64,000 nucleotides of DNA from positions 15,526,135-15,590,134 of the forward strand of contig CM046836.1 of assembly GCA_025618425.1 (NCBI GenBank), read 5' to 3'. Source of the stretch: Heliocidaris tuberculata. Lineage: Eukaryota > Echinodermata > Echinoidea > Camarodonta > Echinometridae. This document shows, one piece after another, positions 1 through 12,111 of the stretch; within the stretch, counting starts at the first letter, position 1; each line of letters begins with the position of its first letter. Both the position numbers and the translations under genes were made by a program. The notes below the pieces were generated by a model. That model worked only from the letters and a program-made list of their open reading frames with translations. It did no database searches and was not told the origin of the DNA.

Positions 1-662
1 CATCCTGCAGTCCCAGCTCTGGGACAGACATAGTGGCCTTACTTAGTGTGAGCTCTTTTCATTTCAACTCAAACATAAAGCCCAAATCAGATATGAGGTG
101 GTAAATAGTCTAAAAACTTCTGTTTGAAATTTGGCTAGAAGCAATATTTCAAGGGGGGGGGGGGGGGGGGCTGCTGACAACAATGACTCCAAAGTCTACT
201 CACTGATCTGCACATTATAAGATACAGAATTGTTAACCCGTACAGTGTCTACTTTTAGTGACTTTTTTGAAGTATCTTTTGATCCAGAATGCTAGGAATT
301 ACAAATTATACAAGCAGAAAGAGCAAAAATCACAAATTTTTTTTAGTCTTTTTCCAATACGGTATGTTGTGCCATTCAAAAATAAGAGTGATTTAATTTT
401 GACTAATAATTAAAGTCTCTAAATTGGCAATGCGGTTTAAAGTATGTAATCACTATTTTTTGTGTACAAATTGGCAATTTTTCTGTTAAATTTTGCAATT
501 TTCATTCACATGTGTTCATTTAATAAACAATTCTTTTTTTTTTAAACTATGAAGGAGTGGAATAATAAGAATAATTATTGTGAATGTGTGAAGGGGAAAG
601 CTAATTAATTTACCACCTTGTGTCTGAATGAAACCAAACACTACTAATGATAATGTACTGAC
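1..662. other. Non-coding stretch downstream of TEX47-like exon 4 (intron)
   Basis: This lies 3' of the last visible TEX47-like exon on the minus strand and is probably its next intron. It holds an 18-base poly-G run at 153-170 and AT-rich sequence. A pyrimidine-rich stretch ending in AG on the minus strand near position 20 could be an acceptor for a further exon leaving the window, but the few following codons do not identify it. Confidence 0.4.
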
Positions 663-989
663 CAGTTTCTCGATGGGCTCTGTCGTCTCATACTCCTGTA
701 GCCGGGAGGCAGGGAGGTTGAGCACCCTGAAGCTCCACTGGGAGAAGAGCCTGGTGGGAACATTGCTGGAGACCACCAAGATCTTGCTCTGCTCCACCAA
801 GTGGTTCTCCTGGATCAGGTCCCGTAGATCCCTGATCAGGGCCATCAGCATCTCACTTGAAGACTAGAAACAAAGAAAAAGTAATCAATATTGTCTGCTT
901 TATTTGTATTCTAATGCTATTCTTAATAATAATAATAATAATAATGATGATGATGATGATGATGATGACGACGATGATGATAATAATAA

Positions 990-1050
<61 letters not shown>

Positions 1051-4000
1051 CTGTTCTCGTATAGCGCACATCACATCATGAAATAACGTCTCTATGTGCT
1101 TCCAAAGGACTTTGGATATAGTAACCCCGGCTTTAGCTCCATCAACTGTATTGTTCTGTGCATTCAAGGAATAAATCCTACCAGGTACCTACTTACTACA
1201 CCTGGGTCGAGGGTGGCAAATGTAGATTAATGTCTTGCCAAAGGATGTTAGTACAGGGATTCGAACCCTGTACCTTGTGGTTCGCAGTCCAGAGACGTAC
1301 ACGTAGCCACTAGACCACAACACCTCTACACCTCTACTTAACTACTTCTCTTTTTTTAGGACAGTAAACAGGTTCCATTTTCTCTCATACTTTCACATAT
1401 CCTTAATTATATATGTAGTTAGAGGATTGCACACAATTCACTGGCATTCGAGCTGATTTTTGAATTTTTTACAAAGTTAATCAATTCCTTTAAGAGACAA
1501 ACCTACCTCAACAAGATGAACAAAGTGATTAGGGTAGACCAACAACATTCCTGTTGCACCTTCTCCCTGGAAGTGATTTTGCCAATTCTTGAACTGCTTT
1601 TCATAATGGGCTGGTGGGAAAAATACAGGGAAAGATAATCAAAATAAGATTTGAAACAGGATAAATTAACGTTACAAAAATGAAAATCAACGGCCTGAAC
1701 AACTGAGAGGATTTTTCAGGTCAGAATAGCATTAAAAAATATAGTTCATAGTTGTCATTAAAAGATATTTTTTCCACAATGTTATGGACATGTATCTAGT
1801 AAAAATGATTCTCACAAAAGACGAGAAATAAGGGAATAAATAACATATCTGTTTGTAGGAAGTGAAAAAGTCTAAGTTTCAGTCATTCCCCTATGTTCAA
1901 GTATTTAAACAACATAACTAGCACATCAATGATGTGGCGCTCATCCGGCATGCAGCAAAGAAATTGATGCAATTTGTACTTTGAACACAGTAGACATTGT
2001 AATGAATCGATGAAATGTACATGTATTGGTTACATGCATGTACAGATGATGAAGTGCCTATTGCAGATCTGGCTAAATGTGGTTTTGAAAGGAGACAGTG
2101 ACTATTTTCTAGACAAAATTTTAAAATTCCGAGTAGAAGTTTAATAAACCTCATGAAAGTCTTTCAAATGGAACAAAAAAAAAAATCGAAATCGGTCAAT
2201 AAATGAGGAAGAAGAAGCCATTTTTGTGATCTTTTTAATAAATTTCGCATAAATTAGCATAAATAATTTTCTAGACAAAATTTCAAATTTCCGAGTAGAA
2301 GTTCAATGAACCTCATGAAAGTCTTTCAGATGGAAAAAAAAAATCAAAATCGGTCAATAAATGAGGAAGAAGAAGCAATTTTTGTGATTTTTGAATAAAT
2401 ATCGCATAAATTAGCATAATTAATTTTGTAGACAAAATTTCAAAATTCTGTGTAGAAGTTCAATGAACCTCATGAAAGTCTTTCAGATGGAACAAAAAAA
2501 ATCGAAATCGGTCAATAAATGAGGAAGGAGAAGCAATTTTTGTGATTTTTGAGAAATGCGCATAAATTAGCATATTTAATGAGTTTCAAAATTCTGTGTA
2601 GAAGTTTCGAATCCCCCACCTAGTGCTATCATATAAAGCAAACGGAATTAAAATCGGGTAAGAAATGGCGAAGAAGAAGCATTTTGAAATTGTGGACGGA
2701 CGACAGACGAAGGACGGACGGACGGACGGACGGACGACGGACGACGGACGCCTCGCCACGGCATAAGCTCATCTGGCCCATTCGGGCCGGATGAGCTAAA
2801 AATTAGGATTAACTGATCACTCTCAGTGCATATACAGCATATTTGGTAAAAAAAATAAATTTCCAAACAAACACACAAATTAAAAGAAATAGTCATGTCA
2901 ACTAAATAAAATGATATAAATCTTTGATCAATGAGACTGCCATCTCCTACTTCAAACAAAATATTTTACAATAACAAATGGAAATGTTTTGTGAAAACAA
3001 ATGGAAAGTTTTATCAGGCTCTTTTAGCTACTGAATCAGTGAAAGCTAGACAGATTGTACTAGATTCTTACCTCCTAAATCCCTCTTGTCTTGTAATGTT
3101 TCAGTGAGTTTTGCTACATATACCAGTCTGTGTAGAAGGGATTTCTGTAAGGCAAAAAGAGATAATTATAATGAAGAACATATCTACAATATACCAAAAC
3201 TAGTTTACAAACCAATATCACACTTTATCTAAGTTAAGGTGGGATGGTGAATAATCAACCACCCCATCCCCATTTAAGGATGTCCAACAAACCCCCCCCC
3301 CCCCCAAAAAAAAAAGAAAGAAAAATAAATTAAAAAAGCAAAAAGCTGGGGTCTTCTTAAAATGCAAGAACATACATGCCTTAATCACACATTCTGGACA
3401 ATGTAAATAATGCCTAGTTTACATTTGCCCCGGGCGCCATACGATATTAAATTGGTCTACGATTTTCCATGCGATTTTTGGGGCATCGTAGGTGGCTACG
3501 GGCTATGGTGTTTGTGTTCACATTATCTACAGGCATCATGCCATTTCCTCTATGTATTGGCCCTCGGGAGCAGGCCGGAGCAAATCCGTAAGTAGGCTGC
3601 TCGGAGGTTGTATGGATATCGTGCAATTTCAATGCAGTTGCCGTGCAATCTCTGCAGCCTCAACACAGAAATCGTACGGAGTCCATCTGAAAAATGTTTG
3701 GCCCGCCTCATGGCGGCGCAGCCGCCATGCTGGGGGAGCTGTGGGATTGCTGCGGAAAGACTGCTCAATATCATGGGTACTGCATGGGCAGCGAATGGCA
3801 ACCTTGCGATAGCTGTGCGATGGCCGTGCGAATGTCCCACGGGTCTACCATCTCTGCACGATTTTCTTAGCTGTCATGTTCAACAAAAAATCGTGCATTT
3901 GCTGCATGATCAGCGCGAGGCCTCTGCATGATACAATGCCATCTACGACATGTCTACAGGCTACGGGCTTAAGATTTTTCAACTTTGTATAACTTCCCAC

Positions 4001-4717
4001 GAAACAAAATCGTAGAGGCCGCGGAGCCCGTGAATCCGTATGAAAATCTCATGGCCGCCTCCTGCCTCCGCACGGAGGCTGCACGGAAAAGGGGATATGC
4101 GCAGAATACAGGCTCTGTAGACCAATCGCAGGCCAAATGTATACAAGGCATAAGAGATGAGGATGCTGAAAAAAATATATGTGATCAGCTGAGACTAGCG
4201 TACAAGGAGGGTTTAAATACAAGTACACACACATACATGCAATACTGTACATGTAATTAAAAATGCTAAAAATAGACTTTGATAATATTATGACTGAGTT
4301 CATTGACACACACTCACACAATGACATCAAAACATGTTTGTCTTCAAGATGGCTGCAGGCAATAGGCAAACTATGATTGTTTGACATATGCTCTGGCAAC
4401 AGTTTCTCTAATATGGTCAATTTTCAACACTAATCGCATTCCAAATGAAAATGCTGACCCAACATTATACCTACATGTATTATCATATCAAATCACCATA
4501 ACATAACTCTAACAAATGTCTGTCTAATGAGCTGTCTAATGAAGACAGGAAAACACTTTAACAATGTAGAGTTTGGTACCCGGTCAGGATCAGCCTTGCG
4601 AATCTTTCCAAGGATGGCATCTAGCACACTGTGCCTGGGTCGGGTCAACACCTCAGTTGGATCCACCCACCAGTACTGAGGCTGGGCCTGCTTTCCACTG
4701 CTCCGACTTGTTGCCAT
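663..4717 (-). CDS. TEX47: TEX47-like protein, BLUF-like domain, 3' partial
   Basis: Four minus-strand exons splice in frame: 4717-4580 (46 codons from ATG), 3144-3072, 1610-1507 and 863-663. They give 172 residues before the gene leaves the window. The vertebrate homologue is expressed in testis and has no established biochemical role. Recognition rests on the ordered blocks LVYVAKL, YEKQF, ATGMLLVYP and NVPTRLFSQWSF, which correspond to the TEX47 pattern (VAKI, YYEQMF, TGLLLIYP, NIPMRLFMQW). Phases agree at all joins (0, 1, 0), with AG acceptors and GT donors. The donor after exon 1 is GTACCA, a weak match; the donors at 3071 (GTAAGA) and 1506 (GTAGGT) are better. The ATG at 4717 is the first in frame but the true start may lie upstream. 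The layout of Y55, TG at 90-91, H102, E105 and W148 resembles BLUF flavin domains; see findings. Introns carry repeats only. Confidence 0.82.
926..1051. repeat. AAT/ATG trinucleotide microsatellite (SINE tail)
   Basis: About 125 bases of AAT repeats with an ATG/ACG block in the middle. It directly follows the 3' side of the minus-strand SINE, as expected for a microsatellite-type SINE tail. It lies 60 bases from the acceptor of the TEX47-like exon at 863. Confidence 0.85.
1052..1325 (-). mobile_element. tRNA-derived SINE
   Basis: Read on the minus strand, 1325-1256 begins with a tRNA-like head: an A-box-like TGGTCTAGTGGCTACG and a B-box GGGTTCGAATCCC. A non-tRNA body follows, including the segment CTTTGGCAAGACATTAATC. 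The element ends in a GCGCTATACGAGAAC-type sequence and the AAT microsatellite. The head, body and simple-repeat tail are the standard layout of a tRNA-derived SINE. Body fragments recur at 30.3-30.5 kb. Confidence 0.75.
2104..2797 (-). repeat. Dispersed repeat: ~160-bp tandem units, (CGGA)n and terminal hairpin
   Basis: Three full and one partial units of about 160 bases start near 2104, 2264, 2423 and 2575. Each contains AGTAGAAGTTYAATRAACC and GGTCAATAAATGAGG. They run into a (CGGA)n tract (2695-2748) and a hairpin at 2766-2797 with 14-base arms (AGCTCATCTGGCCC and its near-complement). The block lies in the TEX47-like intron. A related element at 40.8-41.3 kb shares the (TCCG)n tract and neighbouring motifs. 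A hairpin at the end followed by CTAA recalls Helitron 3' ends, but this is inference. Confidence 0.6.
3420..4160. other. GC-rich patch with short imperfect repeats
   Basis: This patch is clearly richer in G+C than its surroundings and full of short variants of TCGTACG, CGTGCAAT and GGCTACGGGCT. Both strands have overlapping short ORFs, but none resembles a known protein and none has convincing splice sites. It lies in the intron between TEX47-like exons 1 and 2. It is probably an unclassified repeat. Confidence 0.4.
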
Positions 4718-5032
4718 GACTTCGGGTACTTATATAGATTCAGTCTGGTTTGATCCAGTTAGATCTTAATTAGTCGGATCAATCTACGTCACTCTCTACC
4801 AAAGGAGTCTTTCCAAATCAATCACATCAATCCATGAAAGACTGAACACTTATCTTGCTTCCTTGCACAAAAAATGTTACCAGAGTCAAATCAATGACAA
4901 CAAAATGCTACCAAGATGAATCACCACTGAAATAACATACTGCTAATGCAATCTCCAAGAAAGATGAGAATGTTCAGCATACCAACTAGCAAGTTCAAAT
5001 TAATACACAAAATATTGTCCATAACATCCTAC

Positions 5033-7706
5033 CAAAGACTGCTCTTCGAAAATGGTAGTAGACCTGCAAAAACACGTCATTCAGTGTAAACTTGAAAATA
5101 CAGATATTTTCCTGACTAATGCATGCTATTCTACTCTTCAATATCATTTTTACAAAAATTTACTTCAATAGCCCTCAATAGCTATTGCCATCATAAAACC
5201 TACAAGCAGGTGGCATCTACAAAGAATCTCACATAGGCAGCTGATTTCATAATGTATCCATGGCAACCATGCAAACAAGACTGTTCATCCAGGAATTTCC
5301 CAGAGAGCTGCTAACAATGGCCACTGACGTCCAACATCATGCTCGATCAACAGGACCAATGAGTTCATGCACTTGGATATTGATTATAGATCTGTGTACA
5401 TTTACATGTACCTTTTACATTGCTATCAAAATATTTGAGCTTCATACAAGCAGTGCATGAGCAAACTTCATTTTGAAAGCTTCTGTCACATGAATAAATA
5501 TATCAAAGGGAAACTGTTTACATGTACCTTACTACTAATCACTTCAGATGACAACCTGTTGGCCATTTTTATTTCAGCTTTGACATCAATGACAGTGGAA
5601 TGTTTGATTTTTTTATCATAAAATTGAAGAATTATCTATTTTAGAATGGGGGGGGGGGGGGGGGGTGTCTCAGTTATTTTCTCATGGTCTATTTTTGCTT
5701 GTCAGTGCATCTTTTCAGACATGTGTCAACCCCTCCTACCCTTCCCATTCAACTCTGCCCCCCCCCCCCCAAATCAAACATTCCCGATCACCTGTGCAGC
5801 CACTGGCTACAGCCCACAAGACCGACAATGTCGATCTCATGGGTCTTCTGAAAAGTTATCAGAAAATCTATGAGACCTACATTTACGGCCCACAAGACTG
5901 ATAAGAAAGAAAATATTTTATCATACCAGCACCCTAGATACAAATATTGCACAATTTTTACACAACCCCTGTATGAAATGCATTTCTTCATCAACAACCA
6001 AGAAAATTTGGGTGTGATCGATAACAACTTAAAAAATTTATAGATTTCTTATTATTATTTTCCTCAAACATCCACTGATCTGTTTCTTCCATATTTCTGC
6101 TTTTATTAAAACCACTATAAAATCTGAGTCTTTAAAGACACTGTGGTAAACCCACAATGCTTGCACGTAGGCAAGATTGTTGCATACACGTAACTCACAT
6201 GAATGGCATACTTTCAATTTATAAATATTTAGATCTACTAAAAATAAAATCATCTGCGCATGCAAGCTACAGGTTGAATCTCACAGATAGTCCTTTAAAA
6301 AGGAATAATTAATTCACACGTTTCTTGACAGATAGCCCTTTGAAAAGGAATAATTAATATCATACATGACATGACTCAGCCATCAACAGAACAGGTGCAG
6401 TAGGAGTAATTATTTCCTGCCGTATGAGAAGTACTGATGGAAGGGGTAACAGTCTGTCATGAAAAAATAATTCACAAGTTTCTTGACATAGCTCAGAAGC
6501 GACAATGAAAAATCATGATTCATCATTCACTGCTGAGCATTTCACCTTCATCAGCATGTACAATATTTATTTCACACTTTTTGCTTTTTAGTCACTTTAA
6601 ATGCTACAGGTGGACTGCAATGCATAATGATCAACCAAACAAGAATGAAAGCCGAACCCCCCCCCCCCCCCCGAGTCACAGCTACATGTACCATTTGGCA
6701 ATGGTGTCAGTCTCAAAGCTAGATCAGAGGGCTAAACTAAATTTAACTCATTGGCATGCATAAACACACAATGATACATTACAGAGTCTTGTAGTGGTAT
6801 CAATCACAATTTCACTATCTCCAGTTCTCAACAAAATCAATTCAATCCAAACTGGATTAACTAAGCTAATATAGCATGGCATTTTAATCAGCTCTTGCTC
6901 ACTCATCGCCATGATGATATGACAAGGGGTCCTAAAGCTACACGTTCAATGCGCCAAACTTTTGGTGTAACTGAGCAATGAAAATATCATTTACCCGGTA
7001 CAATTGCCAAAAAGAAGGAGTAATTTTCCTTTATTTTTGGTAATATTATCATGGAAATCGGGGTAACATTCACATCATTCAGCACCAAAATCAAGATTTG
7101 TATTCATTTATAACGTGTGTGTAGCTTTAGGACCCTTTCATTTTTTCGAACAAAATTTGACACCGCATCGACATCGATTCGAAAATTTAGGTTGTTGACA
7201 TTGGTCCGTCACAATCTTTTCACTTTCAGGCAACGTTTTTTTCTTGCATACAACAAATTACAAGATCAAATAGTCTAGAACTAAATATCACCTAATTAAA
7301 AAATTTATCAATTTACAATTTAGTTGTTTTGTTTTTCAAGATGCAGGTTAGGAGTCATCCACTCACACTTATGCGAGGTTATTGGAGATAACCTACAAAT
7401 GGGAGTCATCTACAAATATTACAAGTGCGAGGCCAGGGCCCCGTCAGATCATTGTCGACCCCCTGTCATTCACACATTTCCTCCCCGGAGCTCAGCCGAG
7501 GAAGGTCGACCAAAATGTGTTACACGATCGATAATATTGGAGTCGATCTTTACCCCCTCATCTCATAAATTTTCTGGCTGGTATAACATCATTGAAGTCC
7601 TTATTTATAATCTCACCTTATTAAGGGCACGGTTTCTCTCCTCTATGACTTCGAGGAGATTTAACCTCGTATTTTCGTACATGGACTCGGCCCGTTCGGT
7701 TGCCAT
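5033..7706 (-). CDS. Candidate 5' coding exons upstream of TEX47-like gene
   Basis: The minus-strand exon 7706-7617 starts with ATG in a good context (AAAATGG) and encodes 30 residues (starting MATERAESMYEN, ending RALNK) before a GTGAGA donor. A second candidate, 5063-5033, has a TTTTTGCAG acceptor and a GTAGGA donor and would add VYYHFRRAVF plus one base. Phase 0 then 1 would allow joining to codons just upstream of the TEX47-like ATG at 4717 through a poor acceptor near 4729. The first exon looks real because its reading frame, start context and donor are all good. I do not recognise the protein. It could be an N-terminal extension of TEX47 or a separate small gene whose other exons I missed. 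Confidence 0.35.
6911..7215 (+). mobile_element. TIR element, family GGGGTCCTAAAGCTAC, copy 1 (decayed)
   Basis: It starts with ATGACAAGGGGTCCTAAAGC and shares long stretches with copies at 14.6-15.1 and 25.0-25.5 kb, including CCAAACTTTTGGTGT and TTTTCCTTTATTTTTGGT. An internal GTGTGTAGCTTTAGGACCC is present, but the right terminal repeat is not recognisable. Confidence 0.55.
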
Positions 7707-7740
7707 TTTCGCGTGTGGTTGTCAAAGCAACTTCACGGTC

Positions 7741-7780
7741 ATTTGACACTAGCTGGCGCTAGAGCTAAAACGAGCAACTT

Positions 7781-7811
<31 letters not shown>

Positions 7812-8576
7812 TACTGTACTAAAAAAGCGTGAGAGAATTTTTCAGCACTTGCCACTCTTCTCACTTGACATGTGCTCTCGATCGAGCACATGTCAAGTGA
7901 GAGAGAATATTGTCAAGTTCCTGATGCCAAATCTAATCAATTGTAACTTTTTTCCCCTATGTTATGATTTTGTGATGTAAAATCATAAAGTGTGCAGTGG
8001 TGAAATCGACGGCCGACTTCGGGGTCTTTACCGGGGTCTCAAAACGTACAGTGATTGTACATCGAGGGGGAGCTATAGGGGGTGCAAAAACAGTATAGAC
8101 CCTTATTCCTATATAATTGACCTTTCACGAAAAACAAGACAGGTATAATAGCTAATTACAGTCATTGCTACATATTTAAACAACACCAACATGTATGCAC
8201 TCGAATTCAGTTTGGGGATAGTATAGTGTAGAGTTCAGTGGGATAACATGAATAATTGGCAGATTTAAGGATCCATCCGCAAACCCTAAAACATTGGTTA
8301 GGGAATAATTCGCCTATAGTAAGAAAAAAATCACACCTTCAAAATATTTTCGTCATCCTCTTTATCCCAGAAATTCCATCATCACCACCATCATCATCAT
8401 CAAGGTCATCTGCAATTGCAGGCCGGCTAATCCAGCCTCCCGGGGTTGTTCTCTCTTTTTTTAAATGCGATTTAAATCGTCGATTTTAATATGATTGATA
8501 AAACAGATCAAATTGATTTCATTAACCTAAAAAATCACGATTTCCAGATTGGATCAGTTTTGAGATGATAGACCAT
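7741..8576. other. Intergenic region 5' of the TEX47 locus
   Basis: It contains an (AG)n tract at about 7783-7811 and a short inverted repeat at 7866-7903 (CACTTGACATGTGCTC facing its complement). A locally CpG-containing segment follows at about 8000-8070. It could include the promoter of the minus-strand exon at 7706, but no TATA box or initiator is convincing. No other gene seen. Confidence 0.3.
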
Positions 8577-8936
8577 CAGTGGCGGCACCAGGATTTTTAA
8601 AGTGGGGGGGGGGGGCAAAAGAAAATGTGGGGGGGGGGCAAGGGCGGACAAAAAATTTTTTGACACTTTTTGTAGTGAAAATGTACAGAATATTCGGCTA
8701 TAAACCTACCCAGATATGAGGACATTTTGAGCATCTAGCTGAACTGCCCGATTATAAAGAGGTGTTAGTTATATACTGCGAGCGAGCGAAGCGAGCGAGC
8801 AAAAATTTTGACACTATTATAGTGGAAATGTACAGAAATTATTCGGCTATAAAACTACCCAAATATGAGGATATTTACACGAGCTGAGCGAACAAATTTG
8901 CCCCATGCCCCCCCCCCCCACCTTATGCCGCCACTG
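8577..8936. mobile_element. TIR element with CAGTGGCGGCA ends
   Basis: The 360-base segment begins CAGTGGCGGCA and ends TGCCGCCACTG, an 11-base perfect terminal inverted repeat. Inside are poly-G and poly-C blocks near each end and a partial internal duplication containing GTACAGAAATTATTCGGCTATAA. The same ATTTTGACAC..GAAAATGTACAG core recurs near 49860. It is non-autonomous, with no ORF. A matching end (GTGCCGCCACTG) abuts the 5' side of the nearby LINE at 12588-12599. Confidence 0.65.
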
Positions 8937-9200
8937 CTTTCCAAGTGTCCGTTTTGAATTGAAAAATTGAATTGAATTGAAAAAGGTCTTTATTGGATTC
9001 TGACTGGCGACCAAAAGTCGAATTGCACAGAATATACATGTATAAAAGGTTACAAAAAAGATATAAATGGACATAAAAAGAAAAACAAATTCATAAATAA
9101 ATATGAGAATCAATATACTGAAATTCTATTCAAATACAAAACAAATACATAAACTTAGGGTTAAGCAACTGTAGAAGTATATCATCATGGTTGCCTGATA

Positions 9201-12111
9201 TCAGGTTAATAAAGTCACTGCCAAATATAAACTCAATTCTGATGAATGCTTAAGAATTGTTATAGAATGATAATCATTCAGTATGTTGATAAAATATGGT
9301 ATTGCACTTTTTTTTAATCGGTCGGTTTTACAAAGTAATTGAGAGTATTTTTTGATATATCTTAAATTCAAATTAACATTCCTTTGATCAGGCAACCATG
9401 ATGAGTACATGGGGTGCTTCTCCAAATTTAAGGCAAAATCTACACACAACTTTATCCTTCTTTCCTTCAAGGGCAACAAATTGCACACTTCCAGTGCTTT
9501 TTTGTACGTAATGTAATTGAAACCTAGTATAATTTTAATTGCACGTTTCTGAATTTTTTCTATATCATCTGTGTGTTTTTTTGTAAGGCTTGAGTGAAAA
9601 AGAGGAACACAGTATTCTAATATGGGTCTAACATATCCTGTGTACACAGTGATAAGATCACATACAGGTAAATTAAAATGTCTTAATTTACGTAGCATAA
9701 ACAATCTTCTATTACACTTTTTCAGCATTTCTTTAACATGTGTATCCCATTTAAGATTCTGTTGGAAATAAACACCTAGAACCTTGACAATGTTGGCTTC
9801 ATTCAAAGGTGTTTCGTTAATATACAAACTTTGCTGAGTTGGTTGTTTCGTGAAAGAAATTGTCATAAAAATACATTTTTGAGGATTAAGTTTCATATTA
9901 TTAGACAAAGACCAAGTTGCCAATGAATCAATTTCTTTTTGCATCTGAGATGGTTGATTTTGATTCCTAGCCTCTACAATTGTCAGGTCATCAACATACT
10001 TGTAAAAAGGGAGAGGGCAGTCATTACATGCATCGTTCACCATGCATGATCAAAAACAGCACCGGGTCAAGTTTTGTTCCTTGCGGAACGCCCGCATTAC
10101 AATCTTTAACATCAGAAATATTGCCATTATATTTTACAGCTTGCTGTCTGCAATGTAAGAAGTCAACAATCAAAGAAACAACACATGGGCGTATACATTT
10201 AAGCATATCAATTTGTGAATTAAAATGTTGTGATCAATACGATCAAAAGCTTTAGAAAAATCAGTCAAGACCATAGTTGAAATGGTTTTTGCTTATCAGC
10301 ATTTTTATACAAATTATGAAGCATTGCAATAAGATAATGGCAAGTTGAAAGTCCTGGGGCCCGTTGCACAAAACTTGCGTTTGAACGCAACTCTGGAAAA
10401 TCAAACGCAACTTTATTTTCAGCCAATCAGAAGTGCGCATTTAGGACTTGCGTTTGATTTTTAGGAGTTGCGATTAAACGCAAGTTTTGTGCAACGGGCC
10501 CCTGGACGGTTACCAAATTGATTAATGTCAATTTGATCACTTATGTCCTCCAACAACCACTTAACAATGAAAGACTCAGCAGTCTTATGGCAAAGTAAGA
10601 CGTTAGAGCTCTTGGTCTTAACTCAGACACCACTGGTGGAAATGATTTTGGAATAGGAACAATTTCAGCAAGTTTCCATATTTGTGGGAAGATGCCTTGC
10701 TTAAAAGCAATATTAATAATATGACATAATGGAAAACACATCTCATAAGCAAATTCCCGAATTATTCTAACAGGCAAATCACCCGAGACAGTTGATTTCT
10801 GCAAGTGTAATTTGCGCAACTTACTAAACACATCTTGTGGTTGTATTGTTGGACATTCACTATAGGTGATGGCAAGTATGCATGCAGGCAACTTTGATCT
10901 ATCAAGTTTGGGAAGATCAGATGCTACAAATAAAAACCTATCATTAATACAATTCGCTACACACTTAAAGTTCTGAAGTTCACTATCAGTTAGATTGGGT
11001 ATGTCAATTTGCATTTGACATTGAGGCCCATGGGTCATCACTTTAATATGGCGATACCAATCAGCAGGATTGTTAAGTTTGAACTTTTGTATTCTTTTAT
11101 TATAAAATTTATCCTTGGCTGAAATTATTGCTCTTTGAACTTTGTCCCTAAAATATTTCCATAACTTTTCATTTTTATTTATAAATGCTTTTTGCCTATT
11201 GTTCATTAATGATTTAATTTCACAATTTATCCATGGTTTATCATTTTCATGAAAACTTATTTCCTTGGTAGGTAAAAACTGATCTATACGTTACTTCAAA
11301 ACCTGCAAAAACATGCTGCACATTTCAGAAACATCAGTGATATTATAAAGTTCCTCCCACGTGTGCTGTGTTATCCAACTTCCAAACTCTCGAATACCAC
11401 TATCAGTTGAGGGACGTACAATTTTTTTTCTTTTCTTATTGCTTAGATTCCCAGGGTTGCAATAGTGAGATGATGGACACCAGAGAATACAGTTGTGGTC
11501 ACTCAGCCCAAGTGGTGACAAAATCTTAATTGGATCATAAGCATAACTAAAATTTGTAATGATTTTATCCAATATATTCTGACCTCTTGTAGGTTTATTC
11601 ACAACTTGCGTATAATTGTCTAACAAAAGTATCTGACTAAGATCCAAGTCATTGAAATCTCCAGCAATTACAAAACCTGCATTGGGATATTTTGTTGACA
11701 AATAATCTAAGCTAGACAAAATATGATCAATATAAAGTTCTGACATTGGGTGTTTAGGAGGAAAATACACTGTGCACAAGATGATGCCCGAAATTGTCCG
11801 AGGTAGTCGAGGAGGTCTCATATATATCCAAATGATTTCAATATCATCAGGTACTTGAACAGAGAGAAATCTCGGTTTAAAATTGTGTCTTATATATGCT
11901 GCTACTCCACCTCCTTTTTTGTTGGTACGTGGTTTAGAAAATGAGCTAAAACCAGATAATGGAAAATAATCAATCAGAGTACTTTCATCTAGCCAGGTCT
12001 CTGTTATGGCAAGAATGTCAACATCGTATTTATCAACAGTAACAGCTATCTCATCGAATTTATTTCTAAGTGAACGTACGTTCGCTAAATAAACATTTGG
12101 TAGGTCGTACC
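9201..12111 (-). pseudogene. LINE endonuclease-reverse transcriptase ORF, frameshifted
   Basis: The endonuclease domain (about 12111-11291) shows ITETWLDES, GGGVAAYIR, AGDFND and SDHN, the metal and catalytic motifs of EEP endonucleases. The reverse transcriptase (about 11206-9201) shows LAEIVPIPK, FSKAFDRIDH (motif A), GVPQGTK (motif B) and YVDD (motif C), followed by a thumb and a C-terminal region ending at 9201. Lesions visible: a frame change between the N-terminal segment and EN near 12112; a stop after EN at 11291; a frameshift within ALTSYFA near 10590; the hairpin element at 10358-10500; and a further frame change near 10040. In function this family nicks target DNA and copies its own RNA there. 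This copy cannot do so. Confidence 0.85.
10358..10500. mobile_element. 143-bp hairpin MITE inside the LINE, 5-bp TSD CCTGG
   Basis: The element begins GGCCCGTTGCACAAAACTTG and ends with its near-perfect complement. The centre contains CAGCCAATCAG. It interrupts the reverse transcriptase exactly between residues NRPG and LSTCH. CCTGG is present at 10353-10357 and again at 10501-10505, so the insertion and its 5-base target duplication are directly readable. No coding capacity. Confidence 0.85.

Noticed and set aside
853..1167. Poly-Ile / poly-Asn / poly-Asp ORFs
   Set aside because: Translation of the AAT/ATG microsatellite in several frames.
1256..1325. Functional tRNA gene
   Set aside because: A and B boxes are present but no proper cloverleaf with a clear anticodon arm forms, and a SINE body and tail follow.
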